Assembly: GCA_947626915.1 (NCBI GenBank)
Contig: CANQUA010000015.1
Location: forward strand, 1 to 47,539
Direction of reading: 5' to 3'
DNA length: 47,539 bases
Source: an uncultured Lachnospiraceae bacterium
GTDB taxonomy: Bacteria; Bacillota; Clostridia; Lachnospirales; Lachnospiraceae
The notes under the pieces are model-generated. The model was given only the letters and a program-made list of their open reading frames with translations, did no database searches and was not told the DNA's origin. Both the position numbers and the translations under genes were made by a program. Below, in pieces: positions 16,068 to 24,800 of this stretch (its first letter is position 1; each line of letters opens with the position of its first letter).

Positions 16068-16081
16068 CGAACATGCGTTCT
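16068..16081. promoter_or_regulatory. recA: LexA (SOS) operator of recA
   Basis: CGAACATGCGTTCT matches the Bacillus-type LexA consensus CGAACRNRYGTTYC at 13 of 14 positions. It sits between the -10 element and the recA start codon, where LexA binding would block transcription. Confidence 0.85.
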
Positions 16082-16087
16082 GTTTTT

Positions 16088-16116
16088 ATCATAATATACC
16101 AGCCGGAAAATGTCAA
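16088..16116 (-). promoter_or_regulatory. recA: Sigma-A promoter of recA
   Basis: On the minus strand a perfect TTGACA (16111-16116) and TATGAT (16088-16093) are 17 nt apart. The LexA box lies just downstream of the -10. Confidence 0.85.
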
Positions 16117-16169
16117 CTGTTTTTCCCGCTTTTCTCTCACATTTTAACGATCGTCCAGATCTGTTTCGT

Positions 16170-16265
16170 TCCTGTCTGTAACGGGGTTCTACGGGTGAAA
16201 CCGTCCGCGGTGCCGCGTCGGTTTAGAAGCCTCAGGACAGCCCTTCGCAGGCTGCGGTCACAGGA
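16170..16265. other. Unexplained structured intergenic element upstream of recA
   Basis: A 6-bp closing helix (TCCTGT 16170-16175 with ACAGGA 16260-16265) encloses two further hairpins: AAACCG/CGGTTT (16198-16203 with 16219-16224, with an inner GC stem) and CAGCC/GGCTG (16238-16242 with 16250-16254). No T-run follows on either strand, so it is not an obvious terminator. It could be a small RNA, an RNA-processing site, or part of the protease gene's 3' end. No known RNA family is recognised. Confidence 0.4.
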
Positions 16266-16335
16266 GAATTCCTACAAAATAAAAAATACCATACTTTCCG
16301 TTAAAAAGCAAGAAAAAAGATTGGGCCGGCCGCGT

Positions 16336-17244
16336 TTACGGCAGCCCGGGCGCATCCTCCAGAAGCCTTTCCACATCCAGCATCCCCCAGCCCTGCTGAT
16401 TCTGAGGCAGCCCCATATCCACGGCCCTCTCCCGCAGGCGCAGCTTCACGTCCCGGTTGGACATGCCGGGATATTTTTCCAGAAGCAGCGCGATGGCCCC
16501 CGCCACGATGGGCGTGGACATGGATGTGCCGCTTTTCACCGAATATTTTCCCGGCTCGTTGCAGCAGCTTATAATGCCGGCCCCCGGCGCGATGATCTCC
16601 GGCTTGCAGATGCAGGCGCCCGTCGGCCCCCTTCCGGAATAATCCACCATGCGGCTGCCCATTACATTGACCTCCTTATGATCGTCCGAGCATCCCACGG
16701 TGATCACCTTCCGGCTGATCCCCGGCGTCGTCACGGTCATGCGCCCCGGGCCGTTATTTCCCGCGGCCACCACGACCACCAGACCGTCGTCCCAGGCCGC
16801 GTTGACCCCCTGGACCAGCGCAGAATTTTCACTCATATATTTTCTGGAATAAGATCCCACCGATATATTCACAATCCGGATTCCCAGCTCTTCCTTATGC
16901 TTCCGAATCCAGCGAAGTCCCATCAAAACGTCCGATGCGTAGCCCCCTCCTTTGGAATCCAGCACCTTCACGGAAATCAGGCTGCAGCCCGGCGCGATTC
17001 CCCGGTACCTGCCGCCGGAGGCGTACCCGCTGCCTCCTATGATCGCGGAAATGTGCGTGCCGTGTCCATTGTCGTCATAAGGTTCCCGCCCCCGGTGCAG
17101 CACATCGAAAAAAGCCGTAACCCGCGTTCCGAAATCTTCATGGGGAAATATACCTGTATCCAGGACAGCCACCCCGATCCCCCTGCCGGTCAGACCTGAC
17201 CGCTCAGGCTCACTGCAGCGTATTAGTTCTCTCGCCTGATTCAA
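16336..17244 (-). CDS. Subtilisin-like serine protease (S8 family), no signal peptide
   Basis: This 302-residue protease has the catalytic triad Asp29 (VAVLDTGI), His61 (NGHGTHIS) and Ser241 (SGTSMSTP), and the oxyanion Asn in AAGNNGP. There is no signal peptide and no recognisable propeptide, so it resembles intracellular subtilisins. The start is a TTG at 17244, because no in-frame ATG lies upstream and the family similarity begins at the first residues. A 14-codon ATG frame in another register overlaps the start. Its position near recA has no known functional meaning. It probably degrades cytoplasmic proteins; regulation is not visible. Confidence 0.9.
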   Translation of the reverse strand: MNQARELIRCSEPERSGLTGRGIGVAVLDTGIFPHEDFGTRVTAFFDVLHRGREPYDDNGHGTHISAIIGGSGYASGGRYRGIAPGCSLISVKVLDSKGGGYASDVLMGLRWIRKHKEELGIRIVNISVGSYSRKYMSENSALVQGVNAAWDDGLVVVVAAGNNGPGRMTVTTPGISRKVITVGCSDDHKEVNVMGSRMVDYSGRGPTGACICKPEIIAPGAGIISCCNEPGKYSVKSGTSMSTPIVAGAIALLLEKYPGMSNRDVKLRLRERAVDMGLPQNQQGWGMLDVERLLEDAPGLP

Positions 17245-17402
17245 GGTCTTCCATCCTCAAATATCCCCTTTTTATTAGATTATTCCCGAACATGCAAATG
17301 GTTTCCTGGCCCACAGAAAGCCGTTTAAAAACTCTTTCCGCAGAAATTAAGAATTTCTTCTGAATTTATTTCGACATTCTAAATTCTTTTTGGAGCCGCT
17401 TG

Positions 17403-17411
17403 TGCTATACT
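17403..17411 (+). promoter_or_regulatory. Extended -10 element of a short rightward transcript
   Basis: TG-C-TATACT (17403-17411) is an extended -10 motif; the -35 region is poor (TTCTTT or ATTCTT). TTCGACA, the Spo0A box core, occurs at 17370-17376, about 35 bp upstream, though a 7-mer is expected several times by chance in a window this size. Confidence 0.45.
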
Positions 17412-17417
17412 GTTTTC

Positions 17418-17510
17418 AACGAGATAATTAATCCCAATCACACCCCCTTATCCTTTTAGATTTTGACTCCTTAGCAAAAAGACCTGCCTTTTCGGCAGGT
17501 TTTTGCTTTT
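17418..17510 (+). ncRNA. Candidate C-rich small RNA ending at the lysA terminator
   Basis: An extended -10 at 17403-17411 predicts a start near 17418. The stem-loop with T-run at 17483-17504 would end transcription after about 90 nt. There is no start codon with a ribosome binding site, and the unpaired middle is C-rich (CACACCCCCTTATCC), complementary to GG-rich ribosome binding sites. This resembles trans-acting small RNAs of Firmicutes. It is an inference from sequence layout alone. Confidence 0.4.
17476..17510. terminator. lysA: Bidirectional terminator after lysA
   Basis: A 6-bp CCTGCC/GGCAGG stem (17483-17488 with 17494-17499) has a 5-nt loop and T-runs on both sides (TTTTTGCTTTT rightward, CTTTTTGC leftward). 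It lies about 45 nt past the lysA stop. Confidence 0.9.
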
Positions 17511-17554
17511 CTGTTATTCCATTAATCATGTGCGCCCAGGAACGGCCGGCGCGG

Positions 17555-18823
17555 TTACCGGTACTTGTCCATGACGTTGCAAAAGTCAAAGGTAGCGAAA
17601 TAATCCCCAGGCGTTTCAGCCCTGCGGATCATCTGAAACTCTCCGTTTTCCTTAAGAAGCAGCTCCGCGGACTTCAGCTTTCCATTGTAATTGTATCCCA
17701 TGGAATATCCGTGGGCCCCGGTATCATGGATCACCAGCAGGTCTCCCATGGCGATCTCCGGCAGCATCCGGTCGACCGCAAATTTGTCGTTGTTCTCACA
17801 CAGAGAGCCGACCACATCGTACCTGTGATCGCAGGGGGATTGTTCTTTTCCCATGACCGTAATATGATGATAGGCCCCGTACATGGCAGGACGCATCAGG
17901 TTCACCGCGCAGGCGTCCACGCCGATATACTCCTTGTAGGTGTGCTTTTCGTGAATCGCCCTGGTCACGAGACAGCCGTAGGGAGCCAGCATGAACCGCC
18001 CCATCTCCGTATAGACCGCCACATCGTTCATGCCTGCCGGTACCAGTATTTTCTCATAGGCCCTGCGCACGCCCTCGCCGATCGCCATGATATCATTGGG
18101 CTCCTGATCCGGCCGGTAGGGCACTCCGACGCCGCCGGACAGATTGATAAACGCCACCTTTGCGCCGGTCTCCCGCTGCAGCTTCACGGCCAGTTCAAAC
18201 AGGGTTCCCGCCAGAATCGGGTAATATTCGTTCGTCACCGTATTGCTCGCAAGGAACGCATGGATACCGAACCGCTTCGCGCCTTTCTCTTTCAGGATGC
18301 GGAACGCCTCGAAAATCTGCTCTGTGGTCATGCCGTATTTGGCGTCGCCGGGATTGTCCATGATGCCGTTGCTCATCGTAAATACGCCTCCCGGATTGTA
18401 CCGGCAGCTGATCGTCTCCGGAATAAAACCCAGCGTTTCCTCCACACAGCGGATGTGGGTGATATCGTCCAGATTGATGATACCGCCCAGATCGTGGGCA
18501 AATTTGAACTCCTCCGGAGGCGTATCATTGGACGAGAACATGATCTCGTGCCCCCGAAAGCCGCAGGCGTCCGACATCATCAGCTCCGTCATGGAGGAAC
18601 AATCGGTGCCGCAGCCATATTCCTTCAGGATCTTCAGGATAAACGGATTCGGCGTCGCCTTGACCGCGAAATACTCCCGAAACCCCGGATTCCAGGCAAA
18701 CGCCGCCTTTACCTTCTCCGCGTTCTCCCGGATGCCCTTTTCATCGTACAGATAGAAAGGCGTCGGGAATTTTTCCGCGATCTCCCTGAGCTTTTCCAGA
18801 CTTACAAACGGTTTCTTTTCCAT
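17555..18823 (-). CDS. lysA: Diaminopimelate decarboxylase
   Basis: This 422-residue enzyme makes lysine from meso-diaminopimelate. It has a PLP-binding alanine-racemase-type barrel with the Schiff-base lysine in YFAVKATPNP, followed by the glycine-rich NLSGGVGVPY, the active-site region VGVDACAVNLMRPAMYGAYH and a C-terminal beta domain (GSLCENNDK, DTGAHGYSMGYNYNG). The length matches the family, although the sequence belongs to the variant often annotated as a generic type III PLP decarboxylase. GAAAGGAAG precedes the ATG. No lysine riboswitch is visible upstream. Confidence 0.88.
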   Translation of the reverse strand: MEKKPFVSLEKLREIAEKFPTPFYLYDEKGIRENAEKVKAAFAWNPGFREYFAVKATPNPFILKILKEYGCGTDCSSMTELMMSDACGFRGHEIMFSSNDTPPEEFKFAHDLGGIINLDDITHIRCVEETLGFIPETISCRYNPGGVFTMSNGIMDNPGDAKYGMTTEQIFEAFRILKEKGAKRFGIHAFLASNTVTNEYYPILAGTLFELAVKLQRETGAKVAFINLSGGVGVPYRPDQEPNDIMAIGEGVRRAYEKILVPAGMNDVAVYTEMGRFMLAPYGCLVTRAIHEKHTYKEYIGVDACAVNLMRPAMYGAYHHITVMGKEQSPCDHRYDVVGSLCENNDKFAVDRMLPEIAMGDLLVIHDTGAHGYSMGYNYNGKLKSAELLLKENGEFQMIRRAETPGDYFATFDFCNVMDKYR

Positions 18824-19176
18824 AGTAATTTACTTCCTTTCGCTGCGTACTGTTTCAATAATCCGCTGATCCGCCATTTTAAGTGAATACGGCGGAATCG
18901 TTTCAGCCGGTTTCATTTGTTTGCCATAAAACAGGCCCATGCGGAAGGGACGCCGTCAAACCGCTCGCTGCCCCGCGGCCCGTCCGCTCCCGCAAAACGC
19001 CTCCTGTGCCGGGCACAGGCCGGTTGGTTTCTGCGGACGCATACGGGCCGGCATCCGGATACGAACCGTTTTACGGTTTCCCCCTCGCACGGACCCCTTT
19101 GTCCATCGATCGTTTTTTCCGCGGCATACCGCTCCGCGCTTCACACGGCCGGCGCTTCCTGCCGCGGCACTTTTCA
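18824..19176. other. 353-bp intergenic region between pyk and lysA
   Basis: No gene with a ribosome binding site and plausible composition is seen; several overlapping frames are open only because the DNA is GC-rich. A 17-bp near-perfect palindrome, CCTGTGCC-G-GGCACAGG, lies at 19003-19019, and CCGCC/GGCGG with a 15-nt loop lies at 18871-18895 in the lysA leader. No T-run follows either. A lysA promoter is expected here, but none is clear. Confidence 0.6.
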
Positions 19177-20613
19177 TTATGATACGTTCACGATCCGCAT
19201 CATGTTGGTGTGGACCGCCGGCAGATCCTTCCGGTCATAATTGACCAGCCCCGCCGTCACCACCGCGATATCTCCCGACTGGAACACGCCCTTTTCCTTC
19301 AGATACTCAATGGAGGACGCGATCAGGGCGTCGGTAGACTCGGCGCGCATGGCCAGGTACGGACGCACGCCCCAGTAAATCTGCATCTGCCGCACCGCGC
19401 TGGCTGCCGGCGACATGCCGATGATCTGCACGCCGGATCTCCATTTGGACAGCAGCCGGGCCGTAAATCCGCTGATACTCGGCGCTACGATGGCGCGGGC
19501 CCCCAGGTCATGCGCCGTGGACACCGAAGAAAAGCAAACCGCATTGGAGATAATGGACCGGTTGGAGTCCGTCACCTGGCGGCTGCGGTAAGCTGTATAA
19601 TCCAGGTGGGATTCTGCCTCCACGCAGATCTCCACCATCATCTTCAGGGCTTCCACCGGATATTTGCCGGCCGCCGTCTCGCCGGAGAGCATGACCACGT
19701 CGGTCCCCTCCGCCACGGCTTCAGACACATCCGTCACCTCCGCCCTGGTCGGGCGGGGATTACGGATCATGGAATCCAGCATCTGCGTCGCCGTGATGAC
19801 CGGCTTGCAGGCTTCGTTGCATTTGCGGATGATCGTTTTCTGAATGAACGGAACCTTCTGGGGCGGGATCTCCACACCCAGGTCGCCGCGGGCTACCATA
19901 ATGCCGTCGCTGGCCGCGATGATTTCGTCCAGGTTCTCCAGTCCTTCCGCGTTCTCGATCTTGGAAATGACCATAATATGGGAATCATGCTGTTTCAGGA
20001 TCTCTTTGATCTCCAGCACCGCGTCGGCGGACCGCACGAAAGAAGCCGCGATAAAATCGAAGCCCTGCTCGATGCCGAACACGATGTCTTCTTTATCCTT
20101 ATCCGTCAAGGCCGGCAGCTTCACTTTGACGCCGGGCACATTCACGCCCTTCTGGCTGCCCAGCTCGCCGCCGTTGACTACCAGACAGGAGATATCCTCT
20201 CCCGTAACCTGGTTGACCTTCAATTCGATCAGTCCGTCGTCGATCAGGATACGGTCGCCGGGCTTCACATCCTCCGCAAGCCCGGAATAATTGATGCAGC
20301 AGGTCTGATTATCGCACTCGGTCTCCCTGGTGGTCAGCGTATAGATCTGTCCGGCAAACAGGGAAATCCTGCCGCCGCCCTTCACGCGTCCCGTGCGGAT
20401 CTCCGGCCCCTTGGTATCCAGAAGCGCCGCCACCGGCACGTCCAGCTCACTGCGGATCTGTTTTAACTGATCCAGCCTGGCTTTCTGTTCCTCGTGGGTA
20501 CCGTGGGAAAAATTGAACCGGGCGATATCCATGCCGTATCTGACCAGATCCATCATAACGTTCCGGTCGTCGGAGCTTGGCCCCATGGTGCAGATAATCT
20601 TCGTCTTCTTCAT
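19177..20613 (-). CDS. pyk: Pyruvate kinase
   Basis: This 478-residue enzyme makes pyruvate and ATP from phosphoenolpyruvate. The N-terminus KKTKIICTMGPSS, the ARFNFSHG motif, the catalytic lysine region VISKIENAEGLENLDEI, and MVARGDLGVEIP are all present, followed by MLDSMIRNPRPTRAE and a standard allosteric C-domain. There is no extra C-terminal PEP-utiliser domain. The frame runs 44 codons further upstream, but AGGAGG lies at good distance before ATG 20613, which matches the family start. It follows the rhomboid-like gene in the same direction after about 140 nt. Confidence 0.97.
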   Translation of the reverse strand: MKKTKIICTMGPSSDDRNVMMDLVRYGMDIARFNFSHGTHEEQKARLDQLKQIRSELDVPVAALLDTKGPEIRTGRVKGGGRISLFAGQIYTLTTRETECDNQTCCINYSGLAEDVKPGDRILIDDGLIELKVNQVTGEDISCLVVNGGELGSQKGVNVPGVKVKLPALTDKDKEDIVFGIEQGFDFIAASFVRSADAVLEIKEILKQHDSHIMVISKIENAEGLENLDEIIAASDGIMVARGDLGVEIPPQKVPFIQKTIIRKCNEACKPVITATQMLDSMIRNPRPTRAEVTDVSEAVAEGTDVVMLSGETAAGKYPVEALKMMVEICVEAESHLDYTAYRSRQVTDSNRSIISNAVCFSSVSTAHDLGARAIVAPSISGFTARLLSKWRSGVQIIGMSPAASAVRQMQIYWGVRPYLAMRAESTDALIASSIEYLKEKGVFQSGDIAVVTAGLVNYDRKDLPAVHTNMMRIVNVS

Positions 20614-20751
20614 GTGTGGTTTCCTCCTGCATAATATATAGATTCTGTCCGCAGTGCCGGAAAAGCCGCCGCACAACCTGCCTTCCCAGGCGATTTCCCA
20701 TTTCCTGACGGACTTCCCCTCACGGATTCCCGGCCGCAAAAGCAAAACAGC

Positions 20752-21630
20752 TCACTGTGCCGGGGCCTGCGGCTGCTCCGTCACATGCTGGTGCGTATAC
20801 AGATGATCCTGGCAGTATTCCAGACCGCCCGCGCATTTGGAGCAATAGCGGAATTCCAGGTTTTCCCCGTCCTTCTCCGTCCGTCCGCAGACCGCGCAGC
20901 GATGCCGGACGCCTCCCGGAGACAATATCTTCGTCTGTGTGCGGAAGTCTCTCCTCCGCTTCACTTCCCGCGGAGAATAGCGGCTCAGATTCCTGGTCAT
21001 CAGGAAGAAGATCAGGAAGTTCGCCAGGGACAGCGCAATGGCGCAGCGCTCCGCGGCGCCGCCCACGATAAATCCGTAAAGGAAAAACAGGCCGTCAAAA
21101 AAAGCCAGCACTTTCGCTTTCACCGGGATCACCATAAACAGCAGAAACTGCAGATCCGGATACATGGCAGCGAAAGCGAAAAACAGCGAAAGGTTCAGGT
21201 ACGTGGTCGTCAGGAACAAAAACTGATGGAACACCAGGTACCCGATCAGGGAAGCCAGCACATGGCCCAGGATCCCCATAAAGAAATACACGTTAAAACG
21301 GAACGATCCCCAGGTCCGCTCCAGGTTCGTCCCCAGCGAATAATAGAGCGACAGGGCGATGCCGTTAAAAAGCAGGTCGGACAGCATGCTCCCGGCCGAC
21401 GAGCCGATCGGGGACATGGAACCCATGGGCGGGTAAATAATAAACGTAACGATACGCCATATCTGGCCATGGAGAATCGCGCGGGCGTTCAGGCTCAGAT
21501 AGTTCCAGTACAGTCCCGGCAGGATCATCTGGATCACAATCCCCGCGGCATACAGAATCATAATATAATACATCAGGTTACGGATCGCGTATTTACCGAA
21601 TTTCCGTTCCAGTTTCTCAAAAAATTTCAT
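20752..21630 (-). CDS. Rhomboid-like membrane protein with C-terminal zinc ribbon
   Basis: This 292-residue protein has about six hydrophobic segments in a rhomboid/Derlin-like arrangement (LGTNLERTWGSFRFNVYFF matches the family's L1/TM2 region). The GxSG serine motif and the TM6 catalytic histidine are not seen, so it is probably a non-proteolytic rhomboid relative. After the last segment comes a basic stretch (REVKRRRDF) and a four-cysteine zinc ribbon (CAVC...CSKC, about residues 238-262), likely cytoplasmic. It has a fully consensus promoter at 21673-21701 and precedes pyk, possibly in one transcript. Confidence 0.75.
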   Translation of the reverse strand: MKFFEKLERKFGKYAIRNLMYYIMILYAAGIVIQMILPGLYWNYLSLNARAILHGQIWRIVTFIIYPPMGSMSPIGSSAGSMLSDLLFNGIALSLYYSLGTNLERTWGSFRFNVYFFMGILGHVLASLIGYLVFHQFLFLTTTYLNLSLFFAFAAMYPDLQFLLFMVIPVKAKVLAFFDGLFFLYGFIVGGAAERCAIALSLANFLIFFLMTRNLSRYSPREVKRRRDFRTQTKILSPGGVRHRCAVCGRTEKDGENLEFRYCSKCAGGLEYCQDHLYTHQHVTEQPQAPAQ

Positions 21631-21672
21631 TGAATCATCCGTCCCTTTCCGTCGTTTTCCTGATATGATTTT

Positions 21673-21701
21673 ATTATAAATTCTGGGCAGAGGTTTGTCA
21701 A
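21673..21701 (-). promoter_or_regulatory. Consensus sigma-A promoter of the rhomboid-like gene and pyk
   Basis: On the minus strand a perfect TTGACA (21696-21701) and a perfect TATAAT (21673-21678) are separated by exactly 17 nt. It is one of the strongest promoters in the window. Confidence 0.9.
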
Positions 21702-21735
21702 ATCATGCTTTATATTTTTTTCATTTCTTTCCCGA

Positions 21736-21764
21736 TTGTTTTCTCCCCTGATTTATGGTAAACT
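21736..21764 (+). promoter_or_regulatory. Sigma-A promoter of the dehydratase activase gene
   Basis: TTGTTT (21736-21741) and TAAACT (21759-21764) are 17 nt apart; the start site is expected near 21771, just before the palindrome at 21776-21791. Confidence 0.65.
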
Positions 21765-21775
21765 AAAGGCCGAAA

Positions 21776-21791
21776 TACAGCCATGGCTGTA
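21776..21791. promoter_or_regulatory. Perfect 16-bp palindrome at the activase transcription start
   Basis: TACAGCCATGGCTGTA is its own reverse complement and begins about 5 nt after the predicted start site. It fits a repressor operator or a hairpin at the mRNA 5' end. No regulator is identified. Confidence 0.55.
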
Positions 21792-21801
21792 GGTGTTATG
21801 C

Positions 21802-21834
21802 AAAGGAGGCAGGGGAGAGTCCCCCGCATATATG
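21802..21834 (+). promoter_or_regulatory. Ribosome binding site separated from its start codon by a hairpin
   Basis: AAAGGAGG (21802-21809) lies 22 nt before ATG 21832, too far to work directly. Between them GGGGA (21812-21816) and TCCCC (21820-21824) form a 5-bp stem with a 3-nt loop; when folded, the effective spacing is about 9 nt. No other start codon lies at a usual distance in frame. Confidence 0.5.
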
Positions 21835-24800
21835 AATCAATACCTGACATTGGGAATCGATATCGGTTCTACCACTGTAAAGGCCGTCGTCGCCGCCAGA
21901 AAAGCCCCGGATCCCGCGGACGCAGGCAGTGAATCCGGACAGACCGCGGACCATTCCGGCGTCGGACCGGCCGACCGCAAAACTGCTGCATACGAAATAC
22001 TGTTCTCCGATTACGAGCGGCATTATGCCAATATTCAGGATACGCTGGCTTCTCTCTTGAAAAAAGCCCGCGAACAGCTGGGAGAGGTCACGCTTCATCC
22101 CATGATCACCGGTTCCGGCGGTCTGACGCTCGCCCGACATCTCGATATTCCTTTCGTCCAGGAGGTAGTCGCAGTCGCCGCCTCTTTGACGGATTATGCG
22201 CCCCGCACCGACGTGGCCATTGAACTGGGCGGCGAGGACGCGAAGATCATTTATTTTACCGGCGGCATCGACCAGCGGATGAACGGCATCTGCGCCGGAG
22301 GAACCGGTTCTTTCATTGACCAGATGGCGTCGCTTCTGCAGACGGACGCCGCGGGACTGAACGAATACGCCAGAAACTACCGGATGATCTACCCTATTGC
22401 GGCCCGCTGCGGCGTATTCGCCAAATCCGACATCCAGCCGCTGATCAACGAGGGCGCCACCAGGGAAGATCTGGCGGCTTCCATTTTTCAGGCCGTCGTC
22501 AACCAGACCATCAGCGGCCTGGCCTGCGGCAAACCGATCCGCGGCAACGTAGCGTTTCTGGGCGGTCCGCTGCATTTCCTGTCCGAACTGCGGCAGGCTT
22601 TTGTCCGGACGCTGCATTTAAGCGGGGACCAGATCATTGCGCCGGAACATTCGCATCTGTTCGCGGCACTTGGCGCGGCCATGAGCTGCAAAGAGGACGT
22701 TTCCGTATCCCTGGACCAGCTCATCGACCGGCTGGAAAACGGCATCCGCATGGAATCGGAGATCAAACGCATGGCTCCGCTCTTTGCCAGCCAGGAGGAA
22801 TATGACGAATTTCTGGCCCGGCACAACCGGCACCGGGTAAAAACCGCCCGTCTGGCTGATTACGAAGGGAACTGTTATCTGGGCATCGACGCCGGTTCCA
22901 CGACGACAAAAGTGGCCCTGGTGGGTGAGGACGGTTCCCTGCTCTACGATTTTTACAGCAGCAATAACGGCAGCCCCCTGGCTACGGCCATCCGGGCCAT
23001 GCGGGAGATCCGGGCGCTGCTTCCGCCCAGGGCCCGCATCGCTTATTCCTGCTCCACCGGCTACGGCGAAGCTTTATTAAAGGCGGCCTTTCTGCTGGAC
23101 GAGGGAGAGGTCGAGACCATTTCTCACTATTACGCCGCCAAATTTTTCGAACCGGACGTGGACTGTATCCTGGACATCGGCGGCCAGGACATGAAATGTA
23201 TCCGCATCAAGGACAACAGCGTGGACAGCGTCCAGTTAAACGAGGCCTGTTCCTCCGGCTGCGGTTCGTTTATCGAGACTTTTGCCAAATCCTTAAACTA
23301 CGGCGTGGAAGAATTTGCCAAAGAAGCGCTTTTTGCTCAAAATCCCACGGACCTGGGCAGCCGCTGCACCGTGTTCATGAACTCCAACGTGAAGCAGGCC
23401 CAGAAGGAAGGCGCCAGTGTGGCCGATATTTCCGCCGGGCTGGCTTATTCCGTGATCAAAAACGCCCTCTACAAGGTGATCAAAATCACCAGCCCCGCCG
23501 ACCTGGGTTCCAGAGTCGTGGTCCAGGGCGGCACATTCTACAACGACGCCGTACTGCGCAGCTTTGAGCGCATTTCCGGCTGCGAGGCGGTGCGGCCCGA
23601 TATCGCCGGGATCATGGGCGCTTTCGGGGCGGCCCTGATCGCCAGAGAACGTTACGAGGGCAAAGCTACCGCCATGATGTCCCTGGATGACATCATACAT
23701 CTTCATTATCAGACCTCCATGGCCCGCTGCAAGGGCTGTACCAACCACTGCGTACTGACCGTCAACAAATTCGGAGACGGCCGCCGGTTCATCAGCGGCA
23801 ACCGCTGCGAGCGGGGCCTGGGGAAAGAGAAGGTACGCAAGGAGATTCCGAATCTGTTTGATTACAAGTACCATCGGGTCTTCGACTATAAACCTCTGCC
23901 CGACGACCAGGCCCGGCGGGGTACGATCGGCATTCCGCGGGTGCTGAATTTTTACGAAAATTACCCGTTCTGGGCCACGTTCTTTAAGGAACTGGGGTTT
24001 CAGGTCGTACTGTCGCCCCAGTCCACAAGGACGATCTACGAGCTGGGCATCGAGTCCATTCCCAGCGAGTCCGAGTGTTACCCGGCGAAGATCGCCCACG
24101 GCCACGTGGCATGGCTGATCTCCCAGGGCGTGAAGACCATTTTTTACCCGTGTATCCCGTATGAGAGAAACGAGCAGCCGGGGGCGGGGAACCACTACAA
24201 CTGCCCGATGGTGACCTCCTACGCGGAGAACATCAAGAATAATATGGAAGAACTGGAGGAAAATCACATCCGGTTCCTGAATCCGTTCATGGCGTTTACC
24301 AGCGAAGAAGTGCTGACGGCGCAGCTGGTGAAGGAATTTCTGAAGGAATTCGGCGCAGACGCGCAGACGGACGCGGACGTGAAAACAGACGCCGGCGTTC
24401 CGATTCCTCCGGTCACAGAATCCGAGATCCGTTCCGCCACCCACGCGGCATGGCTGGAGCTGGAACAGTCCCGGCTGGATATACAGAAAAAAGGCGAGGA
24501 GACCGTGGCGTGGCTGAAAAAGCATAACCGCCGGGGCATCGTTCTGGCCGGACGTCCCTACCATATCGACCCGGAGATCCACCACGGCATTCCGGACATG
24601 ATCGCATCTTACGGCCTGGCTGTCCTGACGGAAGATTCCGTCTCCCATCTGGGCCAGGTGGAGCGCCCGCTGATCGTCACCGACCAGTGGATGTACCATT
24701 CCCGCCTTTACGCGGCCGCGTCTTATGTGAAAAGCTGCGACTGCCTGGATCTGATCCAGCTCAATTCCTTCGGCTGCGGCCTTGACGCCGTGACCACCGA

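Noticed and set aside
16170-16265. 6S RNA
   Set aside because: The element is about half the usual length and lacks a single long central bubble; it is kept only as an unidentified structure.
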